A DNA stretch of 64,000 nt from the NCBI RefSeq assembly GCF_005222485.1, contig NZ_CP029078.1:3651001-3715000 (forward strand), written 5' to 3'. Positions 9,280-17,755 of the stretch are shown here, in pieces; position 1 is the stretch's first letter; each line of letters begins with the position of its first letter. The stretch is from Streptomyces griseoviridis (GTDB taxonomy: Bacteria; Actinomycetota; Actinomycetes; Streptomycetales; Streptomycetaceae). Position numbers and translations under genes: made by a program. The notes below the pieces were generated by a model. The model had not been told where the DNA came from. It ran no database searches and saw only the letters and a list, made by a program, of their open reading frames with translations.

Positions 9280-9339
9280 GCGGGGCGCCGGCGTGACGCC
9301 CCGCGCTCCGGCTCCTGGTCCCCCGTATGCCGTACGGGG
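9280..9339 (+). terminator. Two consecutive stem-loops after the sugar transporter operon
   Basis: First hairpin: arms GCGGGGCG / CGCCCCGC (9280-9287, 9297-9304) with a 9-base loop. Second: CCCCGTA / TACGGGG (9321-9327, 9333-9339) with a 5-base loop. They lie in the 170-base gap between the transporter and the wall-polymer genes and probably end the transporter transcript. Confidence 0.55.
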
Positions 9340-9425
9340 CGTAACCAAGTCACTCCTTTGGCCGTTCCCGGGCAAGGTCCGGTCGACGACCGGACCTGTC
9401 GTCCGCGCCGACCCATGGATGTGCC

Positions 9426-11687
9426 TTGCCCAGGTTCAGTGTCATCGTCCCCGCGTACAAGGTCCAGGCATATCTGCACGCGTGCCTGGACTCCGTGCTG
9501 TCGCAGTCGTACCGCGACCTGGAGGTCATCGCGGTCGACGACTGCTCCCCCGACGGCGGCGGCGCGGTCATCGAGGAGTTCGCGGCGCGCGACGCGCGGG
9601 TGCGGGCGGTGCGCCTCACCGAGAACCAGGGGCTCGGCCGGGCCCGCAACGCGGGCATGGCGCAGGCGAGCGGCGACTACCTGATCTTCCTCGACGGCGA
9701 CGACACGCTCGCCCCGCACGCGCTGCGCGCCATCGCCGACCGGCTGAAGGCGACCGGCGATCCCGATGTGCTGGTCTACGACTACGCGCGGCTGTACTGG
9801 TCGGGCGAGACCGTCCGCAACAAGGCGGCGGCGCAGCTCACCGAGGCGGGTCCCGCGCCGTTCCGGCTGGCGGACCGGCCGGGGCTGCTGCGGCTGCTGA
9901 TGGTGGCGTGGAACAAGGCGTACCGGCGGGAGTTCGTGCGGCGGGAGCGGTTCACCTTCCCGCCCGGCCTCTACGAGGACACCCCGTGGACCTACCCGGT
10001 CCTGATGACGGCGGAGTCGGTGGCGACCCTCGACCGGGTGTGCGTGCACTACCGGCAGCGCCGGGCGGGCAACATCCTGGGCACCGTCGACCGGGCCCAC
10101 TTCGATGTCTTCGACCAGTACGACCGGGTCTTCGCGTTCGTCGAGACCCGTCCCGAACTGGCCTCCTGGCGGCCGGTGTTGTTCCAGCGGATGGTCGACC
10201 ACCTGCTCACCGTGTACACCCGCAGGGACCGGCTGCCGCGTGCGGCGCGCGCCGAGTTCCTGCGCAAGGCCCGTACCCACTACCGCCGTTACCGGGTCCC
10301 CGGGGTCCGCCTGTCGCTGTACCCGCGGTTGCGGCACGCGCTGGTCAGGCACGGCCTGCACCGCACCTTCCGGACCCTCCAGCAGGCGGCCCGGGTGTTC
10401 CGGCGACTGCGCGCGGCGGGCGTCAAGTCGTCGCGTGCGCTGCGTACTTCGGCGCTGCGGCTGCACTACCGGGTGCAGCGCCTGCTGCCGGTGCGCGCCG
10501 ACCGGGCCGTGTTCCTGGCCGACGGCGGGCACGGCCACGGCTGTCACCCCGGGGCCCTTGAGGAGGCGTTCCGCGGCCACGCCCCGCACATCCGCACGAC
10601 GTGGGTGGCCCGCCCCGAGCACCACCACACGGTCCCGCCGGCCACCGCCCGGGTGGCGCCCGGCGGCGCCGCCTACTGGACGGCGCTGGCCCGCGCCCGG
10701 TACCTGGTCGGCAACGGCCACTTCGACGCCCGGCTGGTCAAGCGGCGCGGCCAGGTCCTGGTGCAGACCCGGCGCGGCACCCCGCTCACCCACACGGGCC
10801 TCGACCTCCAGGAACGCCCCGCGGCGGGCCGTGGCACGGACTTCGGGGCGCTCCTCGCGGACGTCGACCGCTGGGACTACCTGGTGTCGGGCAACCGGCA
10901 CTCCACCCTGGTCTGGGAGCGGGTCCACCCCGGCGGGTACACCACCCTGGAGTACGGCAGCCCGCGCAACGACGTGTTCCAGCACGCGACGTCGGCGGAC
11001 GTGGCGCTGCTGCGGGCCTCGCTCGGCGTCCCCAAGGACTCGGTCGCGATCCTGTACGCGCCGGCCCACCGCGACTACCGGCGCACCCAGTGCCCGCCGC
11101 TCGACCTGGAGCGGGTCGCGCTGCGGCTCGGGCCGCGCTTCACGCTGCTGGTCCTCGCCCCCGCGGGGCTCGGCGGTCAGCTCGGCCCGGCCGGGCCCCG
11201 GGTCATCGACGTGAGCGGCCACTCCCGGGTGTCGGACCTCTGTCTCGCGTCGGACGCGCTGGTCACCGACTACGCGTCGCTGATGGTCGACTACGCGGCC
11301 CTCGACCGTCCGATCGTGCTGCACACCGAGGACGAGGAGGCGTTCGAGGCGGCCCGCGGCACCTACGTCGACCTGCGGTCCTGCCCGCCGGGAGCGCTCG
11401 CCCGCAGCGAGGACGACCTGATCGACCTCTTCACCTCCGGGCAGTGGCGCGACGCGCGCTCCGGCCGGCTGCGGGCCGCGTTCCGCGAGCGGTTCTGCCC
11501 GTACGACGACGGGCGGGCCGCCGAGCGGGTGGTGCGCCGGGTCGTCCTCGGCGAGTCGGCGCTCCCGCCGGTGGTGCCGCAGGCCGAGCGCCGTCCGGTG
11601 CCGTCGGCCGCGGCGGACCGCGCGCACCGGCCGCAGGCCACCGTGCCGGCCCCGACCGGCGTGCCGGCCGTGCCCGAACGCCACTGA
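9426..11687 (+). CDS. Bifunctional GT2 glycosyltransferase / CDP-glycerol glycerophosphotransferase-like protein (paralogue 1)
   Basis: 753 residues, first of three tandem paralogues. The N-terminal GT-A domain (1-240) is a family 2 glycosyltransferase with VDDCSPDG, FLDGDDT and the YEDTPW acid/base motif all intact. A linker follows, then a TagF-like domain (about 370-700; Glyphos_transf) that polymerises or primes glycerol-phosphate teichoic acid in other bacteria. In this copy the conserved catalytic HGTP motif reads RGTP: Arg450 takes the place of the His. VTDYAS and GSPRND are kept. The start is TTG, giving MPRFSVIV, the same N-terminus as both paralogues; there is no strong ribosome binding site. 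The protein is soluble, probably membrane-associated on the cytoplasmic side. Likely role: wall glycopolymer assembly, with the GT2 half functional and the TagF half possibly altered (inference). Confidence 0.88.
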   Translation: MPRFSVIVPAYKVQAYLHACLDSVLSQSYRDLEVIAVDDCSPDGGGAVIEEFAARDARVRAVRLTENQGLGRARNAGMAQASGDYLIFLDGDDTLAPHALRAIADRLKATGDPDVLVYDYARLYWSGETVRNKAAAQLTEAGPAPFRLADRPGLLRLLMVAWNKAYRREFVRRERFTFPPGLYEDTPWTYPVLMTAESVATLDRVCVHYRQRRAGNILGTVDRAHFDVFDQYDRVFAFVETRPELASWRPVLFQRMVDHLLTVYTRRDRLPRAARAEFLRKARTHYRRYRVPGVRLSLYPRLRHALVRHGLHRTFRTLQQAARVFRRLRAAGVKSSRALRTSALRLHYRVQRLLPVRADRAVFLADGGHGHGCHPGALEEAFRGHAPHIRTTWVARPEHHHTVPPATARVAPGGAAYWTALARARYLVGNGHFDARLVKRRGQVLVQTRRGTPLTHTGLDLQERPAAGRGTDFGALLADVDRWDYLVSGNRHSTLVWERVHPGGYTTLEYGSPRNDVFQHATSADVALLRASLGVPKDSVAILYAPAHRDYRRTQCPPLDLERVALRLGPRFTLLVLAPAGLGGQLGPAGPRVIDVSGHSRVSDLCLASDALVTDYASLMVDYAALDRPIVLHTEDEEAFEAARGTYVDLRSCPPGALARSEDDLIDLFTSGQWRDARSGRLRAAFRERFCPYDDGRAAERVVRRVVLGESALPPVVPQAERRPVPSAAADRAHRPQATVPAPTGVPAVPERH

Positions 11688-11714
11688 ACGCCGTTGTCGT
11701 CCAAGGGAGTCCAG

Positions 11715-11801
11715 ATGCCCTCACGTCCGTCGCGGCCGACCCCGAGCCGCCCGCCGGTCCGGCGCCCCGGCGGCAGACCGGGGCGGGCGCGGGCCGGCTG
11801 A
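11715..11801 (+). CDS. Possible 28-residue small protein or leader peptide
   Basis: ATG with a good AAGGGAG ribosome binding site 5 bases upstream opens a 28-codon frame (MPSRPSRP...) rich in Arg, Pro and Gly. It lies in the 191-base gap between the first two GT2/TagF genes. Basic, with no hydrophobic segment. It could be a translated leader, a decayed remnant of a paralogue start, or chance in GC-rich DNA. Confidence 0.25.
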   Translation: MPSRPSRPTPSRPPVRRPGGRPGRARAG

Positions 11802-11878
11802 CGGCTGCCGCGCACCCTCCGGCGGCGAAGGGCCCCTGAGAGCCGGGTCCTTCGACAGAATTCGAGAGAAAGAGCAGA

Positions 11879-14086
11879 ATGCCCCGCTTCAGCATCATCG
11901 TCCCGTCCCACGGGGTGGCCGGCCGGCTGCCGACGGCGCTCGACTCGGTCCTCGCGCAGTCCTTCGGCGACTTCGAGCTGATCCCGGTCTGCGACGCGCC
12001 CGACGCGCCGGCCGCCGAGGCCGTCGCCGGGTACGCCGCGCGGGACTCCCGGGTGACCCCGGTGCACTCGCCCCCGACCGCCGGTCTCGCCGGGGCGCGC
12101 AACACCGGGACGCGGGCGGCGACCGGCGCCTATCTGCTGTTCCTCGACGGCGACGACACCCTGGTGCCCGGCGCGCTCGCGGCCCTGGACGCGCGGCTGC
12201 GCGAGACCGCGGACGGCGGCGACGTGGACGTCCTGCACTTCGAGCACGAGCGGACCCCGTGGTGGGAGGGCGAGGCGGGCAACCCGGCCGCGCTGCTGCT
12301 GCCGAGGACCCCGAAGGGCGCCTTCGCCCCCGCCGAGGTGCCGCGGCTGACCGGCGTGCAGCTCCCGGCGTGGAGCGCCGCCTACCGCCGCGCCTTCCTC
12401 ACCGAGCACGGACTCGGCTTCGCCGAGGGCCACTTCACGGACGTCTCGTTCGGCGCTCTGGTCATGCTGTCGGCGGCGCGGGCGGCGGTGCTGCGCGCGG
12501 TCCTGGTCAGGCACCTGGTGCGCAGGCAGGGCGGCCGGCTCAGCCTCCCCGACGCCCCCCACTTCGAACTCCTCGACCAGGCCCAGCTGTTGCTGACCAG
12601 AGCGGCCGAACTCGGGCTTCCGGCCGCGCGGTCGGGCCCGCTGTTCGAGCAGGTGCTCGCGCTGGTGCTGAAGACGGCCGCCCACCCGCGGCGGCTCGGC
12701 CCACGGCGGCGGGCCTTCTTCCGCCGGGCCAGCGCCCTGTACCGCGCCCACCGCCCCGCCGGGTACCGCACCCCGGGCGGCAGCGTCGGCGTCCAGCACA
12801 GGCTGCTCGCGACCGGCTCCTACGCGGCGTTCAGGGCGCTGCGCGGCGCCAACCGCGCCGTGTCCGGCACCCTGGAGCGGCTGCCGCGCCCGCGCGGACT
12901 GCGCACCCGGCTGCGGTACGCCCGCGCGCTGCGCCGCCCGCTGGACGAGCGGCTCGCCGTGTACTGCGCCTACTGGGGCCGCGGTTACGCGTGCAACCCG
13001 GCCGCGATCCACGCCAAGGCCGCCGAACTCGCCCCGGACATGCGGTCGGTGTTCCTGGTGGAGCCGGAGGCGGTGGCCTCGATGCCGCCCGGCGTGGAGT
13101 ACGCGGTGATCGGCTCGCACCGCGCCTGGGAGGTGCTGGCCCGCGCCAAGTACCTGGTGAACAACGCCAACTTCGCGGAAGGCGTCGTCAAACGGCCCGG
13201 CAGCGTGCACGTGCAGACGCAGCACGGGACGCCGCTGAAGAGGATGGGCGTCGACCAGTCGACGTACCCGGTGGTGGCCGCCGCCACCGGCAGCTTCACC
13301 AAGCTGCTCGGCCGGGTGGACCGCTGGGACTACAACCTCTCCTCCAACCGGCACTCGAGCGAGGTCTGGGAACGCGCCTTCCCCGGCTCCTGGCAGCACC
13401 TGGAGTACGGCTACCCGCGCAACGACGTCTACTACACGGCGACCGCCGACGACGTGGCCCGCGTCCGCCGCGAACTCGGCGTGCCCGAGGGGAAGACGGC
13501 GGTGCTGTACGCGCCGACCCACCGCGACCACCACACCGGCTTCGAGCCGGGCCTCGACCTGGAGGCGTTCTGCCGGGCGGCCGGTGAGGACGTGGTCGTG
13601 CTGCTGCGCGCCCACTACTTCTACGACCTGGGCGCCGCCCGCTCCACCGGCCGGGTCATCGACGTCACCGCGCACCGCTCCTCCGAGGACGTGTGCCTGG
13701 CCGCCGACGCGCTGATCACCGACTACTCGTCGATCATGTTCGACTACGCCAACCTGGACCGGCCGATCGTCGTGTACGCCGACGACTGGGAGGTCTACCA
13801 GGAGACCAGGGGCGTCTACTTCGACCTGCTGGCCGCGCCGCCAGGGCCGGTCGCCCGCACCCCCGAGGAGCTGGCCCGCGTCTTCCGCGACGGCTCCTGG
13901 GCGGGCCGGGACGCGGCGGCGGCGCGGGCCGGATTCCGGTCCAGGTTCTGCCAGTTCGACGACGGGCGGGCCGCCGAACGGGTCGTGCGCCGGGTCCTGC
14001 TCGGCGAGCCGCCCGAGGCGATCCCACCGATCACCCCGCTCGCCGAGCGCGTCCCGGCCCCCGCCGCCACCCTTGTAAGGAGCTGA
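11879..14086 (+). CDS. Bifunctional GT2-like / CDP-glycerol glycerophosphotransferase protein (paralogue 2)
   Basis: 735 residues, ATG start behind GAGAAAGAG. Same two-domain layout as its neighbours but with the opposite pattern of conservation. The N-terminal GT2 domain has lost key motifs: the usual VDDCSPDG reads VCDAPDAP and YEDTPW reads FTDVSF, although FLDGDDT remains. The C-terminal TagF domain is fully canonical: QHGTPLK with His449, YAPTHRD, GYPRND, and ITDYSSIMFD. In the TagF family the His acts in phosphate transfer from CDP-glycerol to the growing polymer (established). This is therefore the most likely active glycerophosphotransferase of the trio, while its GT2 half may serve in binding or structure (inference). 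Co-directional with and 7 bases from the next gene. Confidence 0.88.
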   Translation: MPRFSIIVPSHGVAGRLPTALDSVLAQSFGDFELIPVCDAPDAPAAEAVAGYAARDSRVTPVHSPPTAGLAGARNTGTRAATGAYLLFLDGDDTLVPGALAALDARLRETADGGDVDVLHFEHERTPWWEGEAGNPAALLLPRTPKGAFAPAEVPRLTGVQLPAWSAAYRRAFLTEHGLGFAEGHFTDVSFGALVMLSAARAAVLRAVLVRHLVRRQGGRLSLPDAPHFELLDQAQLLLTRAAELGLPAARSGPLFEQVLALVLKTAAHPRRLGPRRRAFFRRASALYRAHRPAGYRTPGGSVGVQHRLLATGSYAAFRALRGANRAVSGTLERLPRPRGLRTRLRYARALRRPLDERLAVYCAYWGRGYACNPAAIHAKAAELAPDMRSVFLVEPEAVASMPPGVEYAVIGSHRAWEVLARAKYLVNNANFAEGVVKRPGSVHVQTQHGTPLKRMGVDQSTYPVVAAATGSFTKLLGRVDRWDYNLSSNRHSSEVWERAFPGSWQHLEYGYPRNDVYYTATADDVARVRRELGVPEGKTAVLYAPTHRDHHTGFEPGLDLEAFCRAAGEDVVVLLRAHYFYDLGAARSTGRVIDVTAHRSSEDVCLAADALITDYSSIMFDYANLDRPIVVYADDWEVYQETRGVYFDLLAAPPGPVARTPEELARVFRDGSWAGRDAAAARAGFRSRFCQFDDGRAAERVVRRVLLGEPPEAIPPITPLAERVPAPAATLVRS

Positions 14087-14093
14087 CCCCGCA

Positions 14094-16382
14094 GTGCCCC
14101 GCTTCAGCATCATCCTGCCCGTCTTCAAGGTGCAGGGCTTTCTGCGCGAGTGCCTCGACTCGGTCCTGCGCCAGTCGTACCGGGACATCGAGGTCATCGC
14201 CGTCGACGACTGCTCCCCCGACGGCTGCGGCGCCATCCTCGACGAGTACGCCGCCCTCGATCCGCGGCTGCGCGTGCTGCACCTGCCGGAGAACGTCGGC
14301 CTCGGCCGGGCCCGCAACGCCGGGATGCCGCACGCCCGCGGCGACTTCCTGTTCTTCCTCGACAGCGACGACACCCTCACCCCCGGCGCGCTGCGCGCGA
14401 TGGCCGACCGGCTCGACGAGACCGGCGACCCCGACGTGCTGGTCTTCGACTACGCGCGCACCTACTGGTGGGGCGGCACCCGCCGCAACGTCCTCGCGCA
14501 GGTCCTCGCCGACGCCGCGGGTGCCACCTTCACGGTCGCCGAACGCCCGGAGATCCTCGACCTGTTGATGGTGGTGTGGAACAAGGTGTACCGGCGGGAG
14601 TTCGTGACCGGGCACGGCTTCGCCTTCCCGCCCGGCTACTACGAGGACACCCCGTGGACGTTCCCGGTGCTGCTCAGCGCGGAACGGATCGCGACCCTGG
14701 ACCGGATCTGCCTCGACTACCGCCAGCGCCGCCAGGGCAACATCCTGTCCACCACGAGCCGCAAGCACTTCGACATCCACGACCAGTACGCCCGGGTCTT
14801 CGACTTCGTCGACTCCCGCCCCCAGCTCGCGAGTTGGCTGCCGTATCTGCACGCCAAGATGGGCGAGCACTGTCTCGACATCCTCTCCAAGCCGGACCGG
14901 CTGCCGCCCGCCGACAAGGCCGAGTTCTTCCGCCGCACCGCCGAGATGTTCCGCGCCCGCCGCCCGGCCGGTGCGGTCGTCCCGCCCGAACTGCGGGTGC
15001 TCCAGGGGAGTTACCCGCTGTACGCGGCCCGGATGCGGGCCGACCGCGGGGTGCGGGAGCTGCGCCGCCGCTCCCAGCGGCCGCGCCGGGCGGCGGCCGC
15101 CCGGCTGACCCGCGCCGCCTCGGCGGTCACCGCCCGCCGCTCCCTCGACCGGGAGCTGGTGGTGTACTCGGCGTTCTCGCACCGGGGCGTGCTCGGCGAC
15201 CCGGGCGCGATCTACCTCAAGTCCCGTGAGATCGCGCCGAGGTTGCGCGGGGTGTGGGTGGCGCGCGACGAGGAGACGGCGGCGCTGCTGCCGCCGGACG
15301 TCGAACGGGTCGTCCTGGACACCCCGGAGTACCGGCGGGTCACCGCACGGGCCGGTTTCTTCGTCAACAACGTCAACTGGCCGGGCACGCTGGTCAAACG
15401 GCCCGGCAGCGTGCACATCCACACCCATCAGGGCACCCCGCTCAAGTACATGGCGGCCGACCTGCTGGCCAAGCCGGGCGCCCGGCTCGGGGTGGACGTG
15501 CCGCAGATGCTGCGCCGCGCCGACCGCTGGGACCACAGCCTGGTCGCCAACCTCCACTCGGAGCTGGTCTGGGAGCGGGCCTACCCCTGCCACTTCACGT
15601 CGGCCCGCACCGGCAGCCCGCGCAACGACGTCCTGGTCGCCGCGGATCCCGAGCGGATCGCGGCGGCCCGCGCCCGGCTGGGCGTCCCGGACGGCCACAC
15701 GGCGGTGCTGTACGCGCCGACCCGCCGCGAGTACCGGCGCGGCGGCCATGTCGAGCGGCTCGACCTGGCCAGGTTCGCCGAGGACCTGGGCCCCGGGCAC
15801 ACCCTGCTGGTGCGGCTGCACCCGTCGCTCGCCACCGGGCCGGCACGCGGCCTCGGCCTGTCCGAGCTGCACCGGCGGGGCGTCCTGGTGGACGCCACCG
15901 ACGAGCCGCACGTCGAGGACGTGATGCTCGCCGCCGATCTGCTGGTCACCGACTACTCGGCCCTGATGTTCGACTACGCCCTCCTCGACCGGCCGATCGT
16001 GCTGCACGCCGACGACTGGGACGCGTACACCGCGAGCCGGGGCGTCTACTTCGACGTCACCGCGGAGCCGCCGGGCCATGTGGCGCGGTCCTACCGGGAG
16101 TTGGCGTGGCTGCTGGCCTCCGGGAGCTGGCGGGACGAGGAGTCGGCGCGGCTGCGGGCGCGGTTCAGGGACCGGTTCGGCGGGTTCGACGACGGGCGGG
16201 CGGCCGAGCGGGTGGTGCGGACGCTGCTGCTGGGCGAGGACCTCAAGAGCGACGCGAGCGACATGGGCGACGCGGGCCACACGGGCACCGCGAGCGGCGA
16301 GGGCGGCGACGGAGAGGGGGCCTCGGCGTCCCGGGTGCCGTCGCCGCACTCCGCCCCCGACGACCTGCTCGCCTCCTCGTGA
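14094..16382 (+). CDS. Bifunctional GT2 glycosyltransferase / CDP-glycerol glycerophosphotransferase-like protein (paralogue 3)
   Basis: 762 residues, GTG start with AAGGAG about 11 bases upstream. Closest in sequence to paralogue 1: GT2 motifs VDDCSPDG, FLDSDDT and YEDTPW are intact. In the TagF-like half the HGTP motif reads QGTP, with Gln446 in the position of the catalytic His, though a His sits one residue before (HTHQGTP). YAPTRRE replaces YAPTHRD; VTDYSALMFD and GSPRND are kept. The C-terminal tail is Ser/Gly/Asp-rich. The stop codon overlaps the start of the next membrane protein gene (GTGA), so the cluster continues as an operon. Probable role in wall teichoic acid-like polymer synthesis on the cytoplasmic face. 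Confidence 0.88.
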   Translation: MPRFSIILPVFKVQGFLRECLDSVLRQSYRDIEVIAVDDCSPDGCGAILDEYAALDPRLRVLHLPENVGLGRARNAGMPHARGDFLFFLDSDDTLTPGALRAMADRLDETGDPDVLVFDYARTYWWGGTRRNVLAQVLADAAGATFTVAERPEILDLLMVVWNKVYRREFVTGHGFAFPPGYYEDTPWTFPVLLSAERIATLDRICLDYRQRRQGNILSTTSRKHFDIHDQYARVFDFVDSRPQLASWLPYLHAKMGEHCLDILSKPDRLPPADKAEFFRRTAEMFRARRPAGAVVPPELRVLQGSYPLYAARMRADRGVRELRRRSQRPRRAAAARLTRAASAVTARRSLDRELVVYSAFSHRGVLGDPGAIYLKSREIAPRLRGVWVARDEETAALLPPDVERVVLDTPEYRRVTARAGFFVNNVNWPGTLVKRPGSVHIHTHQGTPLKYMAADLLAKPGARLGVDVPQMLRRADRWDHSLVANLHSELVWERAYPCHFTSARTGSPRNDVLVAADPERIAAARARLGVPDGHTAVLYAPTRREYRRGGHVERLDLARFAEDLGPGHTLLVRLHPSLATGPARGLGLSELHRRGVLVDATDEPHVEDVMLAADLLVTDYSALMFDYALLDRPIVLHADDWDAYTASRGVYFDVTAEPPGHVARSYRELAWLLASGSWRDEESARLRARFRDRFGGFDDGRAAERVVRTLLLGEDLKSDASDMGDAGHTGTASGEGGDGEGASASRVPSPHSAPDDLLASS

Positions 16383-17656
16383 GGCCGCGCACCTGGGTCC
16401 TGGTCCTGGCCGCCGCCTTCGCCGTGCTCCAGCTCGCGAACGTCACCGGCCGGGACACCCCCGACACCAAGAACTACCTGTCGTACGCGCTGCGGCTGCG
16501 CGGCGACGACCTGCGGACGGCGACCGCCGCCACCGTCGACTACGTGTGCGCGGGCGCGGGGTCGATCGCGCACCGCAACCAGTTGGTGGACGTGGTGCGC
16601 TTCCACGCCCCCGATCCGGCGCCCCGGGTGAGCGCCGAGTGCCGGGCCGACCAGTGGGGCAGCGTGGAGCGGCGGCTGGAGACCGGGGACACCGGCGGGT
16701 ACACGGTGCCGTTCTCGTCGCCCCGCTTCCAGCGGATCTTCGAGGCGCGGCCCGGGTACCCGCTGTTCCTGGTGCCGTTCCTCACCCTGTTCGGGGTGAC
16801 CTGGGGGCTGTGGGTGGCGGGGGTCGTCGTGACGGTCGCGGGCGGTGTCCTCACCTATCTGATCCTGCGCGCCCTGAACCTGCCGGTGCCGCTGGCGCTG
16901 ACCGGGCAGGCGCTGTTCTGTCTGCTGCCGTGCGGGACGACCGCGATGCGCCCGATGAGCGAGGGGCTGCTGCTGACGCTGACCCTGGCCGCGCTGTGGG
17001 GCTGCGCGCTGGTGCTGCGCGGCACCCGGACGCGGGCGGGGTGCGCGCTGGTCGCCGGCGCGCTGCCGGCGCTGTTCGCGGTGAAGCACTCGCAGTCGCT
17101 GTTCCTCGGCCTCTGCCTGGCGGCGGCGGGCACCACGGTCGCGGTGGCGCGCCGGCGGCGCGGCAGGGGGCCGGGGCGCGGGGTGCTCGCGGTGGCCGGG
17201 ATCGGGCTCGGCGCGGCTCTCGGCACGCTGCTGCTGGCGCGGCTGCTGGGCTATCCGTCCGAGTCGGAGAGTCTCCAGGATCTGCTGACCGGGCACTTCG
17301 GGCGTCCTGACCGGCCCCGGCCGTGGGCGGAGTTCCTCCATCTCCAGCTGAACTTCTGGGTGGAGTGGCTGCGCAGGCAGGCGTGGGAGCCGGTGTTCGT
17401 CGCGACGCTCGCGGCCGGCGCGTGGGGTGCCGTGCGGCGGCCCGCGTTCGGGGCGTTCCTGCTGGCGGGCGCCTTCACCGGCGTGCTCACCCAGGCCGCG
17501 CACCCGGACATCGGCATCTGGGGCGACCGGCTGATCGTGCTGGCGTGGCTGCTGCCGGTGATCGGGGTGCCGTTGCTCCTCGAACCGATGGTGCGGACCC
17601 GGGTGCGGGTCCCGGAGCAGGGCCACGGAGAACGGGCGGCTCACTCGATGAGGTGA
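16379..17656 (+). CDS. Multi-pass membrane protein, probable GT-C type glycosyltransferase
   Basis: 425 residues, GTG start overlapping the previous stop codon. An N-terminal membrane segment is followed by a roughly 100-residue extracytoplasmic loop beginning DTPDTKNYLSYALRLRG; acidic residues just after TM1 are typical of GT-C enzymes that use polyprenyl-phosphate sugars. At least seven more hydrophobic segments follow. No family-specific catalytic motif is certain. Its place directly after three wall-polymer enzymes and translational coupling suggest it decorates or extends the polymer on the outer face (inference). Could alternatively be an uncharacterised integral membrane protein without transferase activity. 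Confidence 0.75.
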   Translation: MRPRTWVLVLAAAFAVLQLANVTGRDTPDTKNYLSYALRLRGDDLRTATAATVDYVCAGAGSIAHRNQLVDVVRFHAPDPAPRVSAECRADQWGSVERRLETGDTGGYTVPFSSPRFQRIFEARPGYPLFLVPFLTLFGVTWGLWVAGVVVTVAGGVLTYLILRALNLPVPLALTGQALFCLLPCGTTAMRPMSEGLLLTLTLAALWGCALVLRGTRTRAGCALVAGALPALFAVKHSQSLFLGLCLAAAGTTVAVARRRRGRGPGRGVLAVAGIGLGAALGTLLLARLLGYPSESESLQDLLTGHFGRPDRPRPWAEFLHLQLNFWVEWLRRQAWEPVFVATLAAGAWGAVRRPAFGAFLLAGAFTGVLTQAAHPDIGIWGDRLIVLAWLLPVIGVPLLLEPMVRTRVRVPEQGHGERAAHSMR

Positions 17657-17755
17657 AAGGCAGCCTGAGTGTTCACCCGACAAGGTGATCTACTGCCATG
17701 CCGTTGACGTGCTCGGGAACATACGACAAATGCTCCGAGCACCCCTTTCGACCCC

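Noticed and set aside
14031..16349. 772-codon frame antisense to the third GT2/TagF gene, and a similar 1005-codon frame at 11363-14380
   Set aside because: The plus-strand proteins have clear domains; the antisense frames have only Arg/Val/Gly-rich composition.
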